Shown one piece after another: positions 56,973-64,000 of a DNA stretch of 64,000 nt. The translations under genes were made by a program, and so were the position numbers. The notes under the pieces were generated by a model. It made no database searches. It had not been told where the DNA came from and worked only from the letters and a program-made list of their open reading frames with translations. Source of the DNA: JAPOUP01 sp965203255 (GTDB lineage Bacteria; Pseudomonadota; Alphaproteobacteria; Rhodobacterales; Rhodobacteraceae); contig OZ241882.1 in NCBI GenBank assembly GCA_965203255.1, positions 5,456,001-5,520,000 on the forward strand, written 5' to 3'. Positions within the stretch are counted from its first letter, which is position 1, and every line of letters begins with the position of its first letter.

Positions 56973-58372
56973 CCGTGGCACGAGGTCTGTCCATCAACAA
57001 GCTGCTCATCGCCAATCGCGGTGAGATTGCCTGCAGGGTGATCCGGGCAGCGAAGGATCTCGGTCTGGAAACGGTTCAGGTGGTGAGCGAAGCCGACACC
57101 GAGAGCCTCGCGGCACGGTTGGCCGACGAAGTGAGGGTGATCGGGCCGCCCCATCCCTCGAAATCGTACCTTGACGCCGATGTCATTCTGTCAGCCGCCA
57201 GGGAAAGCGGCGCTGATGCGATTCACCCAGGATACGGGTTTCTCTCTGAAAATGCCAGGTTCGCCGAAGCAGTTCAGAACGCTGGACTGACCTACGTTGG
57301 GCCCCTAGCCGCTACAATCCGCTTGATGGGAGACAAGGCTGCGGCGCGCAGGCAGGCACGAGACGCGGGCGTTCCGACCGTTCCGGGCAGCGACGATGTG
57401 ATCACCGATATGGATGGCGCCCTGACCGTGGCCGAGGCCATCGGCTTTCCGGTGATGATCAAGGCCAGCGCCGGTGGCGGCGGGCGCGGCATCCGCGTGG
57501 CCGATAGTGTCGAAGAATTCCGCATATTGGCTCCTCAAGCCGCGTCCGAGGCGGCGGCGGCATTCGGAGACAAAGGCATCTATGTCGAGAAACTGATCAA
57601 GCGGGCCCGCCATATTGAGGTGCAGGTGCTGGGAGACGGTTTCGACGTGGTGCATTTCTTCGACCGCGAATGTTCGCTTCAGCGACGACGGCAGAAGGTC
57701 TGGGAAGAGGCGCCCTCGGCGGCAGTCAGCGACACGGTGCGCGCGCACCTCTGTGCATCGGCGGTTGATTTGGCGAAATCCGTAGACTATCGCGGGGCTG
57801 GGACGGTCGAGTATCTCTACGACGATATGTCCGGGGAGTTCTATTTCATCGAGATGAACACCCGTATCCAGGTCGAACATCCAGTAACCGAGATGATTTG
57901 CGGAATGGATCTGGTGATTGGCATGATCCGGGCTTGCGCGGGCGAAAGACTGGGACTGGTTCAGGATGATATCGTCCGGACCGGCCACGCCATTGAGGTG
58001 CGTCTCAACGCGGAGGACCCGACCCTCGATTTCATGCCCGGCCCTGGCATCGTGACGGGCTTGCGCATCCCGGAAGGTGACGGCATCCGTTTCGATCACA
58101 TGCTCTATGACGGGTATGCGGTTCCGCCATTCTACGACTCGCTGCTTGGCAAGCTGATCGTGTGGGCCCCGGACCGCCCGAAGGCAATCACCCGACTGAC
58201 ATCCGCGCTCGAAGGGTTGGTAATTGAAGGCCTGCCTACCACGGCCCCGCTTTTTTCGGCACTGGCCGGCAGTGCCGATGTGCAGGCCAACGCGGTCCAT
58301 ACCACCTGGCTGGAGGCGTGGCTTGAACAGAACACCGACAAACTCAACAGGCAGGGGGAGGACGCTGCATGA
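56969..58372 (+). CDS. Biotin carboxylase (AccC-like)
   Basis: A 467-residue ATP-grasp enzyme. It has the N-terminal INKLLIANRGEIACRVIRAA, the glycine-rich ATP loop IKASAGGGGRGIRV, the EVQVLGD block, FFDRECSLQRRRQKVWEEAP, and FIEMNTRIQVEHPVTEMICG with catalytic residues. It carboxylates the biotin on the carrier using ATP and bicarbonate. No AccA/AccD carboxyltransferase genes are nearby; the downstream PxpB/PxpC-like pair is the likely carboxyltransferase or acceptor module. Overlaps its neighbours by 4 bp on both sides. Confidence 0.94.
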   Translation: MTVARGLSINKLLIANRGEIACRVIRAAKDLGLETVQVVSEADTESLAARLADEVRVIGPPHPSKSYLDADVILSAARESGADAIHPGYGFLSENARFAEAVQNAGLTYVGPLAATIRLMGDKAAARRQARDAGVPTVPGSDDVITDMDGALTVAEAIGFPVMIKASAGGGGRGIRVADSVEEFRILAPQAASEAAAAFGDKGIYVEKLIKRARHIEVQVLGDGFDVVHFFDRECSLQRRRQKVWEEAPSAAVSDTVRAHLCASAVDLAKSVDYRGAGTVEYLYDDMSGEFYFIEMNTRIQVEHPVTEMICGMDLVIGMIRACAGERLGLVQDDIVRTGHAIEVRLNAEDPTLDFMPGPGIVTGLRIPEGDGIRFDHMLYDGYAVPPFYDSLLGKLIVWAPDRPKAITRLTSALEGLVIEGLPTTAPLFSALAGSADVQANAVHTTWLEAWLEQNTDKLNRQGEDAA

Positions 58373-59241
58373 GTCGATTCACGTTCGGAGGCGACGAGCA
58401 CATCTTTGTCGAGGTCGACGAGGCGATGTCGCTTGAGGCATTCTTCACCTCTCTCTCGATGACAAACGCCGTGCGCGCGGCAAGCATCGACGGGGTGACG
58501 GAAATCTGTCCCGCCAACGCTTCGTTCCAGATCAAGTTTGACCCTGACCTGATCCATCCCCAAGTGTTGATGGACCGTCTCAGGCTGCTGGAAGAAGAGG
58601 CCGAAAAGGCTGAAGCGAAGCTGGATACGCGCATCATTGAAGTGCCGGTCTTCTACCGAGATCCCTGGACGCACGAGACCCTCATGCGGTTCCGCGAAAG
58701 GCACCAGGATCCGGATGGAACCGATCTTGAGTATGCCGCGCGGATCAACGGGTACGAAACGGTCCAGGCATTCATCGAGGCCCATTCCGGTGCGCCATGG
58801 TTTGTCTCGATGGTAGGTTTCGTGTCGGGCCTGCCATTCCTTTATCAAATGGTCGACCGCTCGCGGCAGATCCAGGTGCCAAAATACCTGCGTCCTCGCA
58901 CTGACACGCCGAAACAGACCGTAGGATACGGCGGTTCCTTCTCCTGCATCTATTCGGTGCGCGGTGCCGGCGGCTACCAGATGTTCGGCATCACTCCGAT
59001 GACCATTTACGATCCAAGACAGGAAGTTCCGTATCTGAAGGATTTCATGGTGTTCTTCCGTCCCGGTGACATCGTCAAGTGGCGGTCCATTGAACGGGCG
59101 GAATATGACCGGATCATGGAGGACGTGCAGGCCGGGCGGTTTCAACCCCGCATGCGGGATGTTGTCTTTTCGCTCGACGACTTCAATTCAGACCCGAATG
59201 GAACAAACGCCAGACTGATGGAGGCACTCTATGCCGATTGA
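58369..59241 (+). CDS. PxpB/KipI-like (AHS1) protein
   Basis: A 290-residue protein with the AHS1 core at ~90-270: IIEVPVFYRDPWTHETLM, then FIEAHSGAPWFVSMVGFVSG (usual Y/F-x-x-GF-x-PGF-x-Y position) and TVGYGGSFSCIYSVRGAGGY. The family pairs with AHS2 proteins (PxpC/KipA). Together they form 5-oxoprolinase subunits, or parts of urea carboxylase when fused to biotin carboxylase. It is longer at both ends than typical PxpB (~220 residues). Overlaps accC and pxpC-like genes. Confidence 0.85.
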   Translation: MSRFTFGGDEHIFVEVDEAMSLEAFFTSLSMTNAVRAASIDGVTEICPANASFQIKFDPDLIHPQVLMDRLRLLEEEAEKAEAKLDTRIIEVPVFYRDPWTHETLMRFRERHQDPDGTDLEYAARINGYETVQAFIEAHSGAPWFVSMVGFVSGLPFLYQMVDRSRQIQVPKYLRPRTDTPKQTVGYGGSFSCIYSVRGAGGYQMFGITPMTIYDPRQEVPYLKDFMVFFRPGDIVKWRSIERAEYDRIMEDVQAGRFQPRMRDVVFSLDDFNSDPNGTNARLMEALYAD

Positions 59242-60205
59242 AGTAATTTCCGCTGGCATCATGACAACGGTCCAGGATCTCGGCAGGCCTGGCTACTACC
59301 ATCTTGGCATCCCCATGGGCGGCGCGATGGACAGGTTCGCACTGCGCGCGGCGAACCTTCTTGTTGGCAACGACGAAGGCGCGGCTGGTCTGGAATCCGC
59401 TTTCCTCGGGCCGGAACTGGAGTTCACCGAGGATGCGACAATCGCGGTCTGCGGGGCCGAGATTCCGCCCAGGATCGACGGTGAGCAACAACCAACCTGG
59501 ACCGCACTGGGGATCAGGAAGGGACAGGTCCTGTCGTTTGATTTCCTCAGGTTCGGAGCACGGGCATATGTTGCCGTTTCGGGCGGGATTGATACGCCGC
59601 CCGCCCTTGGCAGCCGGTCGACCTATCCGATCGGTTCTCTGGGCGGCGTCGCTGGTCGTGCGGTTCAGCCGGGCGACTCCTTGCCGCTGGGTCGTGCCTG
59701 CGGCAGGGCAAGGCCAGGTAGGTCGGTTCCCGATGCGCTCAGGCGTCTGCCGGGTTCCTCGGCCGAACTGCGCGTGCTGCCCGGTCTCTACTGGCACCGG
59801 ATCACGGAGGACGCGCAGCAAGGGTTTTTTGACGATACCTGGACAGTCGCCAATGAGGCCGATCGGATGGGTTATCGGTTCAAGGGTGGGCGTCAGCTGG
59901 AATTCGTGCCGCGTCAACAGCCGTACAGCGCGGGCTCCAATCCTTCGAACATCACCGATGCATGCTACCCGTACGGGTCGATACAGGTGCCCAACGGAGC
60001 CGAGCCTATCGTCCTTCACCGCGATGCGGTCTCAGGTGGCGGCTACTTCATGCTGGGCACGGTGGTTTCGGCAGACATGGACCTCATTGGCCAGCTTCAG
60101 CCCAACACGCCGACGAGATTCGTCAGGGTGGAGATGGATGTCGCACTCGCCGCACGGAAGGACCGGGCCGGCATGCTTGACAGAATTCGTGAAGCAACAG
60201 CCTGA
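59231..60205 (+). CDS. PxpC/KipA-like (AHS2) biotin-dependent carboxyltransferase family protein
   Basis: A 324-residue protein with IEVISAGIMTTVQDLGRPGY at the N-terminus, IPMGGAMDRFALRAANLLVG, YVAVSGGIDTPPALGSRSTY and FTVANEADRMGYRFKGG-like blocks typical of AHS2. Its family provides the carboxyltransferase-like half in urea carboxylase and 5-oxoprolinase. It overlaps the AHS1 gene by 11 bp, so the two are surely co-translated partners. Confidence 0.9.
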   Translation: MPIEVISAGIMTTVQDLGRPGYYHLGIPMGGAMDRFALRAANLLVGNDEGAAGLESAFLGPELEFTEDATIAVCGAEIPPRIDGEQQPTWTALGIRKGQVLSFDFLRFGARAYVAVSGGIDTPPALGSRSTYPIGSLGGVAGRAVQPGDSLPLGRACGRARPGRSVPDALRRLPGSSAELRVLPGLYWHRITEDAQQGFFDDTWTVANEADRMGYRFKGGRQLEFVPRQQPYSAGSNPSNITDACYPYGSIQVPNGAEPIVLHRDAVSGGGYFMLGTVVSADMDLIGQLQPNTPTRFVRVEMDVALAARKDRAGMLDRIREATA

Positions 60206-60227
60206 GGGCATGGAAACGGAGACAGAG

Positions 60228-60818
60228 ATGAGAAACGTTGCAGATCGTCAACTGACATTGGCACAAAGCCTTTGGCAGCGCGGAGACGAACGGTTGAAAT
60301 TCCTCCTTCTCGCGGTGATGGGCAGCCTTGCGCTTTGGCTGTCTGCCAAGATACAGGTCCCATTCTACCCGGTGCCCATCACCATGCAGACCTTTGTGGT
60401 GCTGGTGGTGGGCATGGCCTTCGGCTGGCGTCTTGGGACGACGACGGTTCTGCTTTATCTTGCCGAGGGAATGGCGGGCCTCCCGGTCTTTGCCGGAACA
60501 CCTGAGCGCGGAATTGGTCTGGCCTACATGGTGGGACCAACCGGCGGTTATTTGCTGGGATTCCTGTTCGGTGCGGCCGTGGTTGGCTGGCTTGGAGAAA
60601 GGGGCTGGGACCGGCGTATTGCCACGACATTGGCGGCCATGGTGCTTGGCACCACGATCATCTATGTTCCAGGCCTGATTTGGCTGGGAACGACAATTGG
60701 ATGGGACAAGCCAGTGCTTGAGCTGGGCCTGTGGCCATTTCTGCTCGGAGATGCGCTCAAGGTTGCGCTGGCCGCACTCGCTCTCCCGTCGATCTGGCGT
60801 TTTGCGCGCCACGTCTGA
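60228..60818 (+). CDS. bioY: Biotin transporter BioY (ECF S component)
   Basis: A 196-residue membrane protein with about six helices and the BioY signatures VPFYPVPITMQTFVVLVVGM, YLAEGMAGLPVFA and GPTGGYLLGFLFGA. It brings in biotin, alone or with EcfAT; no EcfAT genes are here. ATG 60228 has GGAG 7 bases upstream; ATG 60210 is an alternative. Its location in this operon fits supply of biotin to the adjacent carboxylase. Confidence 0.93.
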   Translation: MRNVADRQLTLAQSLWQRGDERLKFLLLAVMGSLALWLSAKIQVPFYPVPITMQTFVVLVVGMAFGWRLGTTTVLLYLAEGMAGLPVFAGTPERGIGLAYMVGPTGGYLLGFLFGAAVVGWLGERGWDRRIATTLAAMVLGTTIIYVPGLIWLGTTIGWDKPVLELGLWPFLLGDALKVALAALALPSIWRFARHV

Positions 60819-60828
60819 AGAGGCCACG

Positions 60829-61149
60829 TTGAGCAATATCGATTCAGGCGGCGGGACCGCCAGCAGCACGGTTCTCGTGGAGAATGAACAGACCCGTGTG
60901 ACCGAATGGCGCTTTTTCGCAGAGGGCGACAACACTGGCTGGCATGTACACGAGCATGACTATCTGGTCTTGCCGCTCTCTGACGGGCAGCTTGTTCTGC
61001 ATGAGCCTGACGGTACGACCCGGGTTGTCGAATTGTGCCACGGGGTTCCGTATTTCCGGAAGAAAGGCGTTCATCACGACGTGGTGAACGCAAGCGATTT
61101 CGAAATTGCGTTCATCGAGGTGGAGTTCCTCGAATGCGTTGCGGTCTGA
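60829..61149 (+). CDS. Small cupin-domain protein
   Basis: A 106-residue protein with a single cupin fold: TGWHVHEHDYLVLPLSDGQL gives motif 1 with two His and a nearby Asp/Glu, and KKGVHHDVVNASDFEIAFIE gives motif 2. The TTG start at 60829 follows AAGAGG by 7 bases; no ATG is in frame nearby. Likely a metal-binding enzyme or sensor for the pathway substrate. It ends the operon, 10 bp after bioY. Confidence 0.8.
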   Translation: MSNIDSGGGTASSTVLVENEQTRVTEWRFFAEGDNTGWHVHEHDYLVLPLSDGQLVLHEPDGTTRVVELCHGVPYFRKKGVHHDVVNASDFEIAFIEVEFLECVAV

Positions 61150-61532
61150 GCGTCGTTTGTCGGTTGAGTTTGCCGTCAATTGCGCCCTTTACGTATGGTT
61201 CAGGCATGTAATTGGGGCGCAACTCTTTCGGAATCTTGCCGGATGGCGCACACCCATTTCCTAGGGGGGGGCGGAGCCTGACCAAAGCCTGATCGGACGC
61301 CTCCGCGAACTCCTGTCCGTTCCATGGTGCCGCACTTCTGGGTGGGAACTGGGACAGACAGTGAAATCGTCCTGCCTGTCGGTCCTGCCGCCTTGACGGG
61401 AGCGGCCTGCGTGTACGGTTGTCGGCTGCCTGGGCCGAGTTCCGGCAGCTCGGGGAAATCCCGGCGAAGCCCGGGCCTTGGATCGCTGCCATTGACTTCC
61501 TTACTGAGTCGATTTGACCATGGTGCGGCACC
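61150..61532. other. Intergenic region between cupin gene and ABC permease
   Basis: About 380 bp between convergent transcription units. Open frames here do not resemble proteins. CCATGGTG occurs twice (near 61322 and 61518) as a short direct repeat. I see no certain terminator. Confidence 0.45.
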
Positions 61533-62285
61533 TCACCGTTTGGCCGCGTAGTATGAAACCCTTCGCTCAAGGTAGGCCAAGATTTCCGAAATCGTGAACG
61601 CGAGCGCGAACAGGACGATCAGAACGGCCCAGAAATGCCCCATCAGGAAATTCGCCGCGTAGAGTTCGAACAGAGCGCCGAAGCCAACGATGGAAATCAG
61701 CAGTTGACCGATAATGACTCCCTTAACGGCGCGAATGATGCCAATTCGTATGCCGCCGAGAATCTCCGGAAGCGCGGCCCACAGATACACCTTGAAGAAA
61801 GCGTCCAACGGGGAGGCACCGAAGCTCCGCGCCATGTCCACGAGCGACCGGTTGATCTGCTTCACGCCCGCGCGGGCGTTGAGAATGATGATCCAGATGG
61901 CAAACAGCGTTGTCGTGATGATGATGGCTCTCATGCCAAAGCCGAACAGGACCATCAGAACCGGGACAAGAGCCGTCAGCGGTGCGCTCAGGAACACGTT
62001 CACCCACGGCAGCAGCAATTCATCCAGAAGGCGGTTCTTGCCCATCAGGATTCCAGTCGGGATACCGATGCAGATGGCGGACAGAACGCCCATGCAGAAC
62101 GCATAGGCGGTTTCGGCGAGGGCGGTCTGGAAGGCAACCGTGCCAATGACGCTGAAGAGGGTCGCGACGACTTCCGAGAGTGGTGGGATGAAGAACGTCA
62201 GCCCGGACTGGCCGACAATTTCCCACAGGAGACCCCATATGATCAGCGAAGACATGCCCGGCAAGCGGTATCCCCAGAGAGTCAT
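61533..62285 (-). CDS. NitT/TauT-type ABC transporter permease
   Basis: A 250-residue protein with about six helices and the permease loop DMARSFGASPLDAFFKVYLW, then ALPEILGGIRIGIIRAVKGV, as in SsuC/TauC. It ends three bases before the ATPase stop region begins, so the three genes form one operon with two different permeases. The substrate is unknown; family members import sulfonates, nitrate, pyrimidine precursors or similar. Confidence 0.9.
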   Translation of the reverse strand: MTLWGYRLPGMSSLIIWGLLWEIVGQSGLTFFIPPLSEVVATLFSVIGTVAFQTALAETAYAFCMGVLSAICIGIPTGILMGKNRLLDELLLPWVNVFLSAPLTALVPVLMVLFGFGMRAIIITTTLFAIWIIILNARAGVKQINRSLVDMARSFGASPLDAFFKVYLWAALPEILGGIRIGIIRAVKGVIIGQLLISIVGFGALFELYAANFLMGHFWAVLIVLFALAFTISEILAYLERRVSYYAAKR

Positions 62286-62288
62286 CGA

Positions 62289-63104
62289 TCATTCCACGTA
62301 GCGGCGCAGCGAGGTCCATATCTCGTCCACAATGTCGAGATACTCGGAGTCGCGGCGGATGTTGTCGACTCCCTTTCCGCGGAAGCTGGAAGGGCGGATG
62401 ATTTCGGAGACACGACTTGGCCTCGGCAGAAGAATCGCGACCTGGTCCGAGACGTAGACCGCCTCCTCGATCGAATGGGTCACGAAAATGAAGGTCTTCT
62501 TCTGGTCCTGCACGAGGCCGAGCAGATCCTCCTGGAACTTGCGCCGGGTCTGTTCGTCGACTGCCGAGAACGGTTCATCCATCAGCAGGACCTCGGCGTC
62601 GACGGCAAGGGCACGTGCCAGCCCGACCCTCTGGCGCATGCCGCCAGAGAGCTCGTGAGGATAGGCATTCTCGAAGCCGGCCAAGCCGACCTGCCTGATG
62701 TAGCCTTCGGCGACCGCATCGCGCTCGGAGCGCGCCACGCCGCGCAATTCCAGCCCGAAGGCCACGTTGCGAATGACGCTGGCCCACGGCAGCAGGGCGA
62801 AATCCTGGAAGACAAATGCCCGATCCGGGCCCGGTCCGGTGACCTTTCGGCCGTTAACCTCGACCTCACCGGACGTGGGTTCGAGCAGGCCCGCGATGAT
62901 CTTAAGGAGCGTGGTCTTGCCACAGCCCGACGGGCCAAGCAGTGAAGTCAGCTGGCCGAGCGGAAACTCGAGAGAAAGGTCATTCAACGCCTCCACCTCG
63001 CCGAAGGTCTTCGAGATGTTCCGAGTGGAGACTGCGATTTCGAATGCCGCTTCCTGTTTGGTGCCCGTTCCCATCTCGACGGCGCTAGTCTGAGGCATAG
63101 CCAA
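62289..63104 (-). CDS. NitT/TauT-type ABC transporter ATP-binding protein
   Basis: A 271-residue ATPase with Walker A GPSGCGKTT, Q-loop FVFQDFALLPW, signature ELSGGMRQRVGLAR, Walker B VLLMDEPFSAVD and switch FVTHSIEEAVYV. Its start overlaps the upstream permease by about 20 bp; Met codons at 63098 and 63074 are alternatives. It serves the two permeases on either side. Confidence 0.93.
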   Translation of the reverse strand: MAMPQTSAVEMGTGTKQEAAFEIAVSTRNISKTFGEVEALNDLSLEFPLGQLTSLLGPSGCGKTTLLKIIAGLLEPTSGEVEVNGRKVTGPGPDRAFVFQDFALLPWASVIRNVAFGLELRGVARSERDAVAEGYIRQVGLAGFENAYPHELSGGMRQRVGLARALAVDAEVLLMDEPFSAVDEQTRRKFQEDLLGLVQDQKKTFIFVTHSIEEAVYVSDQVAILLPRPSRVSEIIRPSSFRGKGVDNIRRDSEYLDIVDEIWTSLRRYVE

Positions 63105-63846
63105 GTTGATTCCCCTTGAAGAGCACGGTTTCGATTCTTTCCAGAAGATTCAGGAACAGGACAGCCAGAAGGATGATGGAAAAGATTGCCGCATACATGC
63201 TGGGATAGTCGGCTATGGAGCGGCTGTAGGTGATGATGTCGCCGACTCCCGTAGGCGTGATCTTGAGTTCGGCCAGTATGGCGCCGATGAAACCGGCGGA
63301 AATGCCGAGACGCAGTCCTGCGAAAATCACGGGCGATGCGGCCGGGATGATGATCTTCAGGATGATGTCAAGATCGGTGGCGAGATAGGCCCGTCCCATT
63401 TCCTTGATCGAATCCGGCGTGTTGCGAACGGCTCCCGCCGTGTTGAGCACGATGACGGGCATCGCCATGATGCATACGACCAGTACCTTGGAGGTCAGGC
63501 CAATTCCGTAGGCTAGGACCAGAAGGGGAATGAGCGCCGCAAGCGGTGCGGCCTGCATGACGATGAAGATCGGCGAGAACAGCCATTCGAAGAACCGGCT
63601 CAATCCGACCCAGATGCCAATGGCAATTCCCAGAAATGCCGAAATGGCGATGCCTACGGCCAAGGGCCTCAGGGTCTCGGCATAGGCGTCGAGCATCGTG
63701 CCGTCGCCGATCATGCGCAAGAGCGCACCCATGGATTCCATGAAGGTCGGAAAGGCGAAGCTGACGGGGATATGTCCTGCGATTTCCCAGGCGCCGAAGA
63801 GGATCACCGCGGAAAGGATCTTGAGCGCTAGCGAGCGGTTCAACAT
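63085..63846 (-). CDS. NitT/TauT-type ABC transporter permease (second)
   Basis: A 253-residue protein with about six helices and EMGRAYLATDLDIILKIIIP, then ASPVIFAGLRLGISAGFIGA, the inner-membrane permease loop. It overlaps the ATPase gene by ~20 bp. Together with the other permease it probably forms a heterodimeric channel. Confidence 0.9.
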   Translation of the reverse strand: MLNRSLALKILSAVILFGAWEIAGHIPVSFAFPTFMESMGALLRMIGDGTMLDAYAETLRPLAVGIAISAFLGIAIGIWVGLSRFFEWLFSPIFIVMQAAPLAALIPLLVLAYGIGLTSKVLVVCIMAMPVIVLNTAGAVRNTPDSIKEMGRAYLATDLDIILKIIIPAASPVIFAGLRLGISAGFIGAILAELKITPTGVGDIITYSRSIADYPSMYAAIFSIILLAVLFLNLLERIETVLFKGNQLGYASD

Positions 63847-63915
63847 GGGGTTGGCATCCGGTGCGGACGTTGGATGTCGCCGCGCCAGTCAACAGGCGCG
63901 GCGACCCTGCCTGTC

Positions 63916-64000
63916 CTATTTCATCGCCGCGTCTAGCGGCTGGAGGTACCAGAAGTCCTCGATGTTCAGGTCGCTTGGATCGCCTTCAAGCTGGCCGGCG
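63916..64000 (-). CDS. C-terminal end of an ABC substrate-binding protein (cut by window edge)
   Basis: The last 27 codons before TAG (63916-63918) read GQLEGDPSDLNIEDFWYLQP then LDAAMK. The position 5' of the permease, 69 bp away, fits the periplasmic binding protein of this NitT/TauT-type system. Sequence alone is too short for certainty. Confidence 0.6.
   Translation of the reverse strand, partial: AGQLEGDPSDLNIEDFWYLQPLDAAMK

Noticed and set aside
61112..61570. Minus-strand 152-codon frame between cupin and permease genes
   Set aside because: It overlaps the cupin gene end and the permease end, has low-complexity composition and no known motif.

Overview
The window looks like a chromosomal segment of an alphaproteobacterium, most likely order Rhodobacterales. 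This rests on the divergent cobS/cobT pair, dnaG followed by rpoD, a four-subunit sarcosine oxidase operon, and a large PilM/GspC-like hypothetical protein (34943-37468) of a type I associate with Rhodobacteraceae. No rRNA, tRNA or CRISPR array was recognised.

Layout. (1) 1-414: 5' part of a lytic transglycosylase gene running off the left edge. (2) 632-20526: a GC-rich accessory zone with two small RTX calcium-binding-repeat genes (961-1944 and 15781-17133) around a stack of nested, mostly broken insertion sequences: IS30, three IS110, two near-identical inverted IS66 copies with perfect 8-bp target duplications, an unassigned DDE element, IS1595, IS5, IS630, and two MITE-like elements. (3) 21103-39297: core genes soxBDAG, dnaG, rpoD, cobS/cobT, a CPA2-type antiporter, the large hypothetical protein and metY. 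(4) 39460-43565: an IS30 copy whose transposase frame is intact, interrupted downstream of it by an IS4-like DUF4338 element that itself holds an IS110 fragment. (5) 43751-50735: a degP-type protease gene, then a five-gene ubiquitin-like conjugation operon (two-domain ubiquitin-like protein, E2-like protein, JAMM-E1 fusion, AAA/ABC-type ATPase, PIN nuclease), then a decayed duplicate of the degP 5' end. (6) 51085-61149: a LysR regulator divergent from a catabolic operon with a TorT-like binding protein, ribose-type ABC transporter, PxpA, biotin carrier, biotin carboxylase, PxpB, PxpC, BioY and a cupin. (7) 61533-64000: a NitT/TauT-type ABC transporter on the minus strand, cut by the right edge.

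The most interesting system is the ubiquitin-like operon at 46142-50231. It resembles predicted bacterial antiphage conjugation modules but combines a tandem ubiquitin-like protein, an E2-like protein without a cysteine at the usual place, a JAMM protease fused to E1, and an ATPase plus PIN nuclease. Second is the biotin-dependent cluster at 55973-60818: its biotin carboxylase, PxpB-like, PxpC-like and biotin-carrier proteins together match the domain set of urea carboxylase as separate subunits, next to a dedicated importer and a biotin transporter.
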